Assembly (NCBI RefSeq): GCF_050908995.1 | Contig: NC_135123.1 | Location: 3,844,001 to 3,908,000, forward strand | Length of the DNA stretch: 64,000 nt | Direction: 5' to 3' | DNA from: Andrena cerasifolii | Taxonomy: Eukaryota > Arthropoda > Insecta > Hymenoptera > Andrenidae | Shown here: one piece after another, positions 24,401 to 34,639 of the stretch | How positions within the stretch are numbered: position 1 is the stretch's first letter | How the letters are laid out: each line of letters starts with the position of its first letter | Position numbers and translations under genes: made by a program | Notes under the pieces: model-generated | The model's database searches: none | Told to the model about the DNA's origin: nothing | The model's input: the letters and a program-made list of their open reading frames with translations, nothing else

Positions 24401-27400
24401 CTTCTGCTGCTGCTGGGATCCGAAGGAGAGAGGAGGGAAAAAAATGGAATGACTAAAATGTTCGTTGGGCAATATAAGCAAAATGCTTGAAACGCCATCC
24501 TGTGTAAAAACACAGGAAAAACAAAAATACAACTTTGGTCAAGAAAACTTCATATTCAGTAGAATAATGGTAATACAAACATAGAGTTCTATTAAAAAGA
24601 AATAATATAGGTAACTTCGAAATCTATCGAAGTAAACCAATTCAGAATGAATACTTTTCATCACCATGTCAGTTTCTCGGAACTAAACGGATGCCCAAAA
24701 TTAATTTTCGGAAAAGTAATTATTCACAAGAATATTTTAAGTGGTATGATGGCAGGTCATCCTATACATATTCTACCGATGTAATACATATGTATGCATA
24801 TGAAATTTATTCACTGAAAATTTAGGGCCCTACTATTAATGGAGTATTAAACAGAGTTGTGAATGAATTGAAACAAATTTTAAAAAAGGATTTTAATAAG
24901 AAAATGATTGAGAATACTGCGTTCAAACTGTTTGAAGTGTGGTGGGATGAGAAGAAGTCTGAGAAAAGTCAAAATCAAGGAGGAGATAATACTATTGTTA
25001 ATAACAGTAATAAAGAAGAAGTTCCAAAGCCTCAAGGAATATCGTTACTTTTAGAACAGGGAACATCACTTGGATTTAATTACGATGGATTTGGTTTGGG
25101 CATTAGAGCTAGTATGCCAAAGATGCCTTCTTTCAGGGTAATGTATTTTTTGCAAATATTTATTTTTAATTTCAGTGATATTTGTGGTAACGCAACGGTA
25201 ATATTTGTATTACAGCGCAAAATTAAAGCTCCAAGCCCATTACCGCAAGACGAAGATAGTCGTCAGTCTGATCACGGAGATACTGAAATCATTGAAAGTG
25301 ATAGCGATCTTGATTTAACATCGGTACAAAAAGTTAAAAGACCGATCACTTCTCTTCCAAGCGTTTCTTCATCATCGTCGTCGTCGACGTCGTCGTCATC
25401 AAGTGATAGTAGTAGCGACGAAATGAGCTCCAGTGAATCTTCCAGCAGTTCTAATAATAGTTCCGATGAAGAAGTATGTTCTGCAAACTTTGAAGATGAG
25501 GTATATTGATGTATCATGTATACCTTTACTCATTCGGTTATAGCCATTCCAACATGTATGCACGGCGAAGAATGGATCACTTCACATAGCTGACATTTGT
25601 ATCGCGAATATTTCTACAGTATTTCGAACGCGCTTGCCAAGAGAACTGTTGAGCATGTCTGGTCTGTTTAGACACAAGCCTGTGGCGTGACTTTGCTTTA
25701 ACACCATATTCACGAAATATTGTAGGAGAATTCCCGAAACGAATGCGACCTGCCCATGTGAAGGCTCTCCCAAACCAACGCGAATATCCGCTCCGCGCCG
25801 CGAATCAGATATGCGCTCCCACAGATCAACGCGAATTTCGCCGCGCTGAGCGGATCCGCCGCGGATCAGATAAGGCTGCCCATAAACAGCCACATATAAA
25901 AAACTGTTGAACCGCGGCGGATCCGCTGCCGCTGCTAATATTCGTGTTGGTCTGTGGGAGCCTTTGAAGTGGGCAACTTGCCGCTATGTATTTCTGTTGG
26001 GGCAGCCAGAATCGACTGAGCCTGGGTGTACAAGCTTTGCCTATGTAATGAAATGTAAAAATAATCTTTTACTTTTAGCAAGACACGGACAGTCGTATAT
26101 CGGATCATCGTCCTCTGGCCTGCAACAGCGAGGATCCTGATATTTTAACAGAACTTGCAATTCAAAGGTCCTTAGATTGCCCAACTCCTACGGGCAGAGA
26201 AACACCAGTACCGCATGTTAAAATAAAGGATGCAAATTCAAATGAGTTTCCACAATTCGATAATGAAGCCAGCCCTGTATCGTCTCCGTTAAGATCTGAA
26301 AAAGATAAGGAAACAAGTGAAATCCTGAACGAAAAGTTTGTTGACGAAGAACATCATGAAAAGCTTAGAACAGCCAATAAAGATATTGACGTACAGAGCC
26401 TGGAGGATGAGACGCAGAAGAAAGTAAAGATTGCACATTCTTTAACAATGCCGGGGAAACAAGAATCTCACGATATGCAAAAAATGGAGAATTCTGCTGC
26501 AGAAGCTTTAATAACGTTAGCTGGACAAGATAATATTATAAGACATAGAAGTCCGGGACCTGTACAACCAAATATTATTAGAGCTCTCCAAACTATGTCT
26601 GCTAAATACATCACTGACGAACCTATATTAAAAGAATCAGAAAAGATTGAAATGTTTAGTGAGATACCTACTACAGACTCGGAGGAAGAAAGCTTGGAGA
26701 TTAGGAGATTAAGGTTTGTAGAATCATGTGATTTGTATGTAAATATGATTGAAAATGTATTAAATAGGGGTGCGCGGGTACCCGAGATTATGGTCTCGGG
26801 CGGGCTCGGGCGGGTACCCGCAACATACGAATGTTCGGGTAGCTCGAAATTTTCGGGCTTGGTTGGAAGAAGTCGGGCAGATTCGGTCCAAGGCGTTATC
26901 GTCGTATTTCGTTGTCGATTACTCATACAATCATCAGACATAATTATAAATTGAAACGCTCTGACATATACGAAAATTTTGCTGCTCTGACTATAGTTCA
27001 CTGAAGACTGAGTGTCATGCATTGTCAATTCATTAGCTCGGACAGTGTCGTGTCCCAAAACACAAACATTATAGATTCGTGGAAATGTAACTACACAAGA
27101 TTTCCTATATTGTCAGTAGCAGCTATGATTGTATGAGTAATCGACGACGATATACGACTATAACGCCTTAGACCGGACCTGCCCGATTTCTTCCAACCAT
27201 GCCCGAAAATTTTGGGCTACCCGAACATACGTATGTTGCGGATACCCGTACTTTCGGATACCCGCACACCCCTAGTATTAAACTCCCATGTTTTAATATA
27301 TTAAGTACATTATATTGTACTGTAATTGTTTTCATTAGGTACCAAGCTGAAGCTGATCTTCGATTAAATGGTCAACAGAGTCCAAGTTCGCCTGGTTCAC

Positions 27401-28979
27401 AAGCTTCACAAGTGTTCATGGAACATTCATATTCATTGCCACCAGCGCAACCAGAATTTACGGAATCTCTAGTTCGCGTACCTCCAGCACCAATCAAACC
27501 TGTAAAAATGAAATCCTCGAAAATCATAAAAGTTGATAAAAACAAAGACAAAACCCATAAAGTGGAAAAACGGAAATTCAATAAGTACACAAAAATACAT
27601 AGTCGCCAAAGTCATGAAGGAGAAAAGGAAAATATTCAAAACGAATTTGTTTATGAGAAATATCCTCCAAAAGTTCAAGAATCAATGGTGACGTATAAAG
27701 AACGAGACCTTATGTCGGAAATGGCTATTTTATATGAATTTTTAACTAGAGGAATAGACGCGGAAGATGTAGAATATTTAAGGCAGAGTTATGAAGCTTT
27801 ATTAGCCGATGATAATCAAGGTTATTGGTTAAATGATACCCATTGGGTTGATCACCCTGCGACAGATATTCCGAGCCCTGCGAAACGAAGAAAAAGAGAT
27901 GAGCTTAGATTGCATGCAAGTGGGAGTGCACGAACAGAAGGATATTACAAAGTTGATATACGAGAAAAAGCCAAACATAAGGTATGGTTTTCCTTTCGTT
28001 CACACGTAATAATTTTCTTTTTATTTAAAACAAAAAAGAGAAAAAAGCAGATATACATTAGTGATGGAAAGGTAACATTTTTTCATTGGAAATTGCTTAT
28101 TTCATGTAGCATCACTATGCGCAAAGTATACAACGCAGTAATGATATCGAAGATAGTAATGGTCCTTATGCTGGAGGCGATGGAACAATAAATGGTCCAA
28201 AGAACAATACTAAAGCTTTAACTGGTAAAATGCAAGCTTTATCTCGCGAAGCTCGAAGTAACCAACGTCGATTATTAACAGCTTTTGGTATTGATACTGA
28301 TAGCGATCTCCTGAAGTTCAACCAACTGAAAGTGAGATTTAAATTGTTATTTGGTTGTAAATATTACTACAATGTTGTAATTGTTATGAAACGTTTTCAT
28401 TGTGTTTATTTAATCTTACAGTTTAGGAAGAAGCAGTTAAAATTCGCTAAGTCTGGTATACACGATTGGGGTTTGTTTGCCATGGAACCAATTGCAGCTG
28501 ATGAAATGGTCATTGAATATGTTGGCCAAATGGTGAGACCAGTTGTCGCCGACTTAAGAGAGTCTCAATACGAAGCTACCGGGATTGGTAGTTCCTATCT
28601 ATTTCGTATTGATTTAGATACAATTATTGATGCAACTAAATGTGGCAATTTAGCCCGTTTCATTAATCATAGCTGCAATGTGAGTATTATAATATTTGTA
28701 CTCTCAAAATAATTTAAATATTACATGATCCGATTTCCCAGTGTGATTTATTATTCTTTGTCTTCCATAAAGACAATAGATTTATAGACCTTCATCTTCT
28801 TTCAGCCGAATTGTTATGCAAAAGTAATTACAATTGAGAGCCAAAAGAAAATTGTAATCTATAGTAAACAACCGATAGGAGTTAATGAGGAAATCACTTA
28901 TGATTATAAATTTCCATTGGAGGATGACAAAATTCCTTGCCTATGTGGAGCTTCTCAATGTCGGGGTACTCTGAATTGA
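21405..28979 (+). CDS. Set1: Histone H3K4 methyltransferase Setd1 (COMPASS catalytic subunit), complete
   Basis: Nuclear SET-domain enzyme of the COMPASS complex; methylates histone H3 lysine 4 at promoters. Nine coding exons: 21405-23123, 23431-23706, 24826-25137, 25216-25500, 26079-26713, 27339-27981, 28110-28331, 28422-28679, 28806-28979; 4524 nt, 1507 aa, in frame. The upstream in-frame TTG at 21396 is not a start; the first ATG is 21405. Domains: His-rich N-terminus (HGHGHGHSHSHRHRHPHG), RRM about 133-215, a Pro run and a long Ser/Asp/Glu tract (25358-25466), N-SET about 1195-1250, WIN motif ARTEGYY near 1270 for WDR5 binding, and SET plus post-SET from 1365 to the end with NHSCNPNC (formed across the last splice), YDYKF and CLCGASQCRGTLN. 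Introns 2, 4 and 5 and the first intron hold MITEs or a SINE. AATAAA at 29331-29336. Confidence 0.96.
23191..23383. mobile_element. hAT-like MITE in Setd1 intron 1
   Basis: Ends CAGGGTTTCCCAGAC and TTTGGGAAACCCTG; flanks TTCCGTAT (23183-23190) and TTCCATAT (23384-23391), 7/8. A longer family member interrupted by another element is at 37005-37526. Confidence 0.85.
23738..23959. mobile_element. hAT-like MITE in Setd1 intron 2
   Basis: 222 bp, ends CAGGGTTGACTA and TAGT CAACCCTG, with long GC-rich arms (shared GTGGCTC and GCGGAGGTGCCCCCGG). Perfect duplication ATTTACAT (23730-23737, 23960-23967). Non-coding. Confidence 0.9.
24127..24237. mobile_element. 111-bp hAT-like hairpin MITE
   Basis: Near-complete palindrome with ends CAGGCCTGC and GCAGGCCTG and a perfect duplication GTGTATAG (24119-24126, 24238-24245). 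In Setd1 intron 2, forming a strong hairpin in the pre-mRNA. Confidence 0.9.
24285..24530 (+). mobile_element. 5S rRNA-derived SINE in Setd1 intron 2
   Basis: The first ~110 bp follow 5S rRNA: CACCGGTTCTCGT, GATCACCGAAGTTAAGCATC and, after an altered spacer, GGGGGTGACCACATCC, i.e. the internal Pol III control regions (A box and C box positions). After it come unrelated sequence and an A-rich 3' end (CACAGGAAAAACAAAAATAC). Flanked by a perfect 12-bp duplication AACTTTGGTCAA (24273-24284 and 24531-24542), the hallmark of LINE-mediated retrotransposition. The 5S part is diverged and truncated, so it is not a working 5S gene. Confidence 0.85.
25640..26010. repeat. GC-rich inverted repeat in Setd1 intron 4
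   Basis: Arms share GGCTCTCCCAAACCAACGCG-like sequence at left (about 25764-25800) and its near complement at right (about 25935-25962); several CGCGGCGGATCC-type motifs. Probably a diverged MITE; limits are uncertain. Confidence 0.5.
26765..27274. mobile_element. hAT-like fold-back MITE in Setd1 intron 5
   Basis: 510 bp, ends TAGGGGTGCGCGGGTA and its near complement, perfect duplication GTATTAAA (26757-26764 and 27275-27282). Long inverted arms with GATTACTCATACAATCAT and complement. Without it the intron would be about 107 nt. Confidence 0.92.
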
Positions 28980-30688
28980 ATCGTTCATGAAATTATTATT
29001 GTTCACCTCTTTTTCCTGTCTACTACACTTCATCGTACCTTACTCATATTTTTGTAAATATTTCCCCATGTAAACATTTTATAAAATGCAATGGAAAATG
29101 CTAAATTATGTTAATATGTGCTCCTTTTCTTTCTCTAACATTCTTCCCACTATTATAATAATATGTTTAATGAATTCAAATATCGTTACGACATTTATAG
29201 TTTACGATTGTTTAAACAACTTAAGTTACATTAAAGTGTAGGTGTGTGGATATGAACGGAAGAACACACACCTTATGTGTATATATAACTCGAGATTTAT
29301 TTAAGAATAACAAGTTATGTTTCTGTTAAAAATAAAATTTGTTGAAAGATAGCTCTTATGTCAATCGATATAAACGCGGCCAAGCTAATTTTTGTTTTCT
29401 AATCAAATTGTTTGAATTGAATGTAAGTTATGTATTTACAGAATTGTCCTATATTGCGCATGCTCAATAATACGGACTCTGCATACGCGTACTATGGGTG
29501 TGTTCAATTCACGCATACTGCGCATAGACTGCAGGCAATGGTGATTGGTGGTTCACGCAGTGAGTGAACAGATTGCATAACCTAATTCGTAGAATTCCCT
29601 AGAATCCTCCAACTTCTAGCGCATGATGCGTGCAGCAACTACAGAAAATCAAACCATAGGCAGCCAATGCACATAATGCGTGCATACGTAGTTGTTCGAA
29701 GTCGAATACTCTAATCAGGTTATGCAGTCTATACACTCACCGTATGATCCACCAATCACCATTGCCTGCAGCTATGCGCAGTATGCGTGAATTGAAACAC
29801 ACCCTATGTCTACTAGGCGTCAAAACGGCTTCCCTTCGAGAAATTTGGTAACGTTGCATGTCACTAGGCATAACTCAGCGGTTCTAGTGACATGTAACGT
29901 TGCCAAATTTCCGAAGAGAAGCTGATTCTGGTGCCTAAGGCGGTATTCTCAGTCGCTACTTAATCTTAAGCAACGACTGAAAATACCGCCCTTATAGGCC
30001 AATTGTGTCATTTGCTTGGCTTGGCGCTGACGTCGGTACATCCGTGACGTCACATTCGCTTCGCGTTGTCGCCACTTGGCTGGCTTCGCGCTGGCGTCAA
30101 TCACGCGTCATTACCACCGCTCCTGTAGGTGTTCCCCCTCCATCAGCGGTAGCTGGAGACCGCCGATCCATGTACGAGAATCCAAATCCATCTTCATCCT
30201 ACTTGCATGCTGTGTACACACACACATATGTACAAGTGTATACATCACTGCAAGTGATTTTGCACACCATCTTTAGTGTATGCACACCATCTTTAGTGTA
30301 TGCACACTGTCGATGTGCATATTGCGTGATTGGGCCAGTGAAATTCAAGTGTGTATGGTCTGGGTTAGGTGTAGTGTATCGGTTTGACGGACAATATCAA
30401 CTCGTAGTACAGAATATGTTTAAAAAACAATTTAAAAGTGAACTGAACTAAATGAAACATAAAACTAAACTAATGAGATGTGTTTCAACGTTTAGAATTT
30501 AAATAATTGTGAACGTAATAAACACATAATAAATTTATTTAATGCGAGTTTATCTGTTACGTTACATACTGAAACATTTTGAATATTGTAATAGCATTTA
30601 GGGATAGTAATGTTATATAAAAAATAATATTACTGTTTACATCGGAAAAATTAACCGTTCACAATTTTAGAGGTTATATTTTAAGAAT
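28980..30688. other. Setd1-Med21 spacer with short fold-back repeats
   Basis: Setd1 3' UTR, then an inverted repeat 29492-29806 (arms GGTGTGTTCAATTCACGCAT and complement; both contain TGCAGGCAATGGTGATTGG-type sequence), a second at about 29816-29938, a 55-bp hairpin at 29939-29993 and a segment 30010-30200 related to the fold-back at 62519-62780. A 20-bp unit is repeated in tandem at 30261-30300. The frame 30005-30451 runs across repeat sequence and is not accepted as a gene. Confidence 0.6.
30261..30300. repeat. 20-bp tandem repeat, two copies
   Basis: Two perfect copies of TGCACACCATCTTTAGTGTA, followed by a partial third (TGCACACTGT). Confidence 0.85.
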
Positions 30689-33600
30689 ATGGCGGATCGT
30701 CTAACACAATTACAGGATACTATAAATCAAGTAATATAATTTTTCATTCTTGTATCAAGATCGTATTAAAATGTTTGCATTGACGAGTATGATTACTTAC
30801 TTACCTATATTATTGTAGCAAGCCGAGCACTTTTGTAACAGTGTAGGTATTCTACAACAATATTCTACACCCAGTAAATTTCCTGGTTTTGATCGTGTTG
30901 GAACACCACAGCCACATCAACCGCAAGAAGGTATTTTTTTGTTTCATATCTAGATCATTTAATGTGTGAACATGCCTTTCATGTATAAATTTATTATTTT
31001 CCTTTATTAAGGGTTGAATATGTACATGGACCAGGGTTGCCACATCAGGCCTGATCTTTTGCCGGAGATTTCAATTTCGTTGAGGATTGCAGTCGCGGGG
31101 GGGTGGGGGAGAAAGGACCAATAAAAAACAAGCATCTAAAATCATTATAATGAGCAAATTCCACTTATGCCCAAATCGCCCCTGCTTTTCATTAAGCTAG
31201 ATTTCCCTGAAGGCAACGTCAAGAATTTCAAAGTCGATTTTCTCAAAAATGAAGCGTGATATGAAAAAAAGTTACTCTTTCTTTTCGACTTATAAGAAGT
31301 AAAGAAGTCGAGAAAAAGGTATAAAATTTTTTGATATTGCGCTTCATTTTCGAGAAAATCGACTTTGAAATTCTTGACGATGCGTCCAGTCGCGTATAAG
31401 GAAATCTACCCTAATGAAAATCTCGGGCGATTTGGGCGTAAGTGGAATTCGTCCAATGACTTTTTATAAAGGAGTAATAATAATAATAAAAGTATTATGA
31501 ATATTTGTTAGAATTTGTTACAGATTTTAGTAGTTTTTAATTTTTGTATGGCATGCTACACCAGTACAGTGCCAGTGCGTGCCTGCCGAATTTGCTAATA
31601 TTCTCTATTCTCCCGGAGATTTTTATTGTGCCTGCCTGAGGCCGGAGACAACGGTTCAAAACCTGAGACTCCGGCTGAATGCCGAAGATCTGGCAACCCT
31701 GACCTGGACGCTGTAAAAATTTCTCTATTTATAACTCTTTGCACTTTTCAAAATCTACATACTATCAGAGCTATGCAAGTTTAAACGAACCAAGTCCTGA
31801 ACATATCATATCTCTTTGCCTTGTAAGTTGATAGTCAATAGTTCAAATAAGATTTCGATTTCTATTTTGTCCTTTGTACCATACATAGAGTGATTCTAGA
31901 AAAATGGTAGAAGATACTGTACAATTTAACGAAGTCTATTCTCCAATGCTTATATTTTTTCAAAAGATCCACTGTGCATCTGTAATCGTTTATATTTATT
32001 TTTGTACCATAAATCCATTTTTATCATCATTCTGTATATAAAACTATTAAAAGTATTTCATATCAGAAAATGATTTTATTACAGTATATGTATATGTATA
32101 AAGCTCTTACATCAGATCAGAAAACATTAATATAAACCTATCAACTTTTCCATTTTTGTGAATACCATTACAATATGGTTGGTGAATCAAACGAACTAAC
32201 AAGGGAACATCCCGAACCCGGAAATTCAAAAAATTCTGAAACTTTGTGAATATGTGGGGAATTTCCTCCTGATTACAATGGAATTTTTGTTTAGTACCCA
32301 AATTCACTCTAAGGGGGTGTAATTGACCCCTGAAAATCCGGTTATTTTTTATTAAAACTTCATTTGATTTTCTTGTTTCACTTAAACTGTTTAAACAGCA
32401 GCACGCATACCACAAAATTTTGGCTATACTTCCGAAAGGGACCGGTGGCCGATCGAGATGAAACTTGGTGGGTATTACGAGAAGTGTGGAAAGACCCCAA
32501 ATATAAAATTTCAGCTTCAGCAATTAATGCGTTCAAAAGATACAATTTTCAACTTGATAAAAGATACAGATTCCAACTTGTCCCGGGTATTAGTATTGGT
32601 TGGGGCTAAAACAGGTGGGGGGCGCGCGCCCGCTCGCGGGCACGTAAAGCATGGTAGCGAACCGATGTGAGTTTAGCGATGCTAAAAATGAGACTGTGGT
32701 TACAAATTTCAAAAATAAAAAATGGCAGGACGGGAGGGTTCCCGGGAAGGGGTGCCTGCACCAACGCCCAAAAAAAATCCCCAAAAAATTAACAATAATT
32801 TTTTATTAATATTTCGGAATCTAATAAATACCCGAAGCTACAATTTTAGATTTAGGGTCCTCACTCCCTCCCCACCCCTCTCCCCAAACCTCATCTCGAT
32901 CGGCCACCGGTCCTTTTCGGAATAATATCCAAAATTTTACCCAAAAAACTATGTCTGGCAGTAATAGTTATATTTCTAACATTTTTCTTAATTTTTTTGA
33001 TAAAATATTCTTACAAAGTATGTACTTTGATACCTGTACTTTTAAATGAACATAAACTTGACACAGGTCAAACCACAAATGACCGTTTTTCATACTGTTT
33101 ATTTTTAACCCCTTAACTACTGATTTTTCTAACAAGGGGAGGACACCATGAGGTACTGTGGCCCGATGGAAAGAAGACGGTTGAAATGTCTTAGGGGCAA
33201 GAGGGGTTCTTCGCTAGCATTGGCTCCCGCCGCCCGTGTCCCGTTTGCTTACTTTGTATTCGTCGACGTTGTCGCGTCGGCCAATAGGGATATACTATTC
33301 GGACCTGATATTTGGACCCTAGAGTTTCTCGACCGACTTCTTTCCATCGGGGCACAGTGAACACCGATTTTAATGAGCCTTGACACGATGAATCTATGTC
33401 GAAAATAAGTAAATAGGTGTCCGAGCCTTTCTGCCAATGGGCCTTAATAATACAGATATTTACATAGATTAAAAATTATTAAAAATTTCATAGTGGCCGT
33501 GGGGCTTTAATGGGTAAAAGTCCCACACTACCCTGGCGCTTGCGGGAGATTCCCTTCTGGAGGCGTTGGGGTGCCTTTTGAAGATGTCTCCACGTTAAAA

Positions 33601-34344
33601 AAAAAACTTTATAAATTTTTTTTATAATTTTTTTTTTAACTCGGGAAAATTTTCAAAAGGCACCCTGACTCCTTTAGAGGGGAATCCCCCGGGGGCGCCA
33701 TGGTAGTATGGGATTTTTAGCCATTAAAATCCCACGGCCACTATGAAATTTTTAATAATTTTTAATCCATGTAAATATCTGTATTATTAAGGCCCATTGG
33801 CACAAACGCTCGGACACCTATTTACTTATTTTCGACACAGATCCATCGTACCAAGGCTCATCAAAATCGGTGTCTACCTCATGGTGTCCTCCCCTTGTAA
33901 GTGTTCCTAATGCTTCGAAACCTGTTGATATTTCTACATACATAATTCCTAATTTTAGATTATGCAGCATTGTTCGCAACTTTAATAGCAAGGTGTGCAA
34001 AAGATATCGATACCTTGATAGAAAGTTTGCCAAGTGAAGAATCATCGCAAGAGCTACAAATTGCGAGTCTCAGTCGTCTCGAGCAGGAGAACCAAGAAGC
34101 CGGTGAACAATTAGAAGAAGTTGTAAAACAAGGAGAAGCTCTACTGCAAAGGATTCAAGCTGCTTTACAGGATATTGCTCAAAGCCAGCTGGATATGCAA
34201 GACCCAGCGTCTACATCTGTAATTAACATCAATCTTAAGACTAATTCAGTTTTCAAACAAGAAAATGTGAATTCTGTGAATACAGTGCCTTCGAATAATG
34301 CAAATCAATTATCCGATTCTACCGCAAGTTCCATAAATCAATGA
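30689..34344 (+). CDS. MED21: Mediator complex subunit 21
   Basis: Subunit of the middle module of Mediator, bridging transcription factors and RNA polymerase II; pairs with Med7. Three exons, 30689-30730, 30819-30930 and 33959-34344, giving 540 nt and 179 aa in frame. The protein starts MADRLTQLQDTINQ (the family's opening), has FPGFDRVGTP, then a coiled-coil region with QENQEAGEQLEEVVKQGE, as in animal Med21. The 3.0-kb second intron is mostly transposons (31032-31701, 32423-32930, 33133-33897). Tail to tail with GUF1, 295 bp between stops. AATAAA at 34388-34393. Confidence 0.95.
31032..31701. mobile_element. hAT-like MITE, copy 2, in Med21 intron
   Basis: 670 bp, homologous over its length to 20460-21080. 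Ends CAGGGTTGCCACATC and GATCTGGCAACCCTG; flanks ACATGGAC (31024-31031) and ACCTGGAC (31702-31709), 7/8. Confidence 0.9.
32200..32345. repeat. Truncated copy of the CAAG...CTTG family
   Basis: Starts CAAGGGAACATCCCGAACCC after TAA and follows the left arm of the element at 51986-52438 for about 145 bp, then stops. A short stub of the same end is at about 43025-43042. Confidence 0.7.
32423..32930. mobile_element. MITE family 'GG...CC', copy 2, in Med21 intron
   Basis: Perfect 8-bp duplication AAAATTTT at 32415-32422 and 32931-32938. It contains the uninterrupted sequence GGGTATTAGTATTGG, which serves as the empty-site reference for the insertion in copy 3. Confidence 0.9.
33133..33897. mobile_element. 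PIF/Harbinger-like MITE, CAAG...CTTG, in Med21 intron
   Basis: Ends CAAGGGGAGGACACCATG and its complement, bordered by TAA (33130-33132, 33898-33900). Arms include CATAGTGGCCGTGGG-type sequence. Interrupted by another MITE (33156-33357). A related shorter copy is at 37083-37429. The class is inferred from the 3-bp TWA duplication. Confidence 0.82.
33156..33357. mobile_element. Nested TA-flanked MITE, copy 1
   Basis: Ends CTGTGGCCCGATGGAAAGAAG-like and complement (CTTCTTTCCATCGGGGCACAG); TA at 33154-33155, mutated to TG on the right. Sister copy at 53087-53251 with intact TA. Confidence 0.8.
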
Positions 34345-34639
34345 TATATTTTTTTAATAATCTAATTGTTCACATAAGTAACAACAGAATAAACTATAAA
34401 GTGAAGACACGATTGGTAAAGTATTAAAACATTCTAATAGATCATATAAAATATTTTATATTTTGAAGTAAATGATACAAATTAAATAAATGACCGAAAA
34501 CGACCGATACATTGAAAACTTACATGCAATCAAAATGTTTTAGTTGATACATTACTGAATTTAAATGAAAATATTTATAATCATGTGAAACTTAAGACGA
34601 AGTAACAAATGTTGCATGCCTTTGTACTTAATTGTAGCG

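Noticed and set aside
24290..24410. Functional 5S rRNA gene
   Set aside because: The head matches 5S rRNA, but the middle is altered and the 3' part is replaced by unrelated sequence between target duplications; it is a retroposed derivative.
25272..25517. Acidic open frame opposite Setd1
   Set aside because: It is the complement of the Ser-rich repeat of Setd1 exon 4.
29939..29993. microRNA-like 55-bp hairpin
   Set aside because: Its arm is the end of a repeat also found twice at 59138-59225, so it is better explained as a transposon remnant.
30261..30300. CRISPR-like direct repeats
   Set aside because: Only two adjacent copies without spacers in an animal genome; a simple tandem repeat.
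30005..30451. 148-codon open frame before Med21
   Set aside because: It crosses a repeat related to 62519-62780 and a tandem 20-mer; no domain or splice logic.
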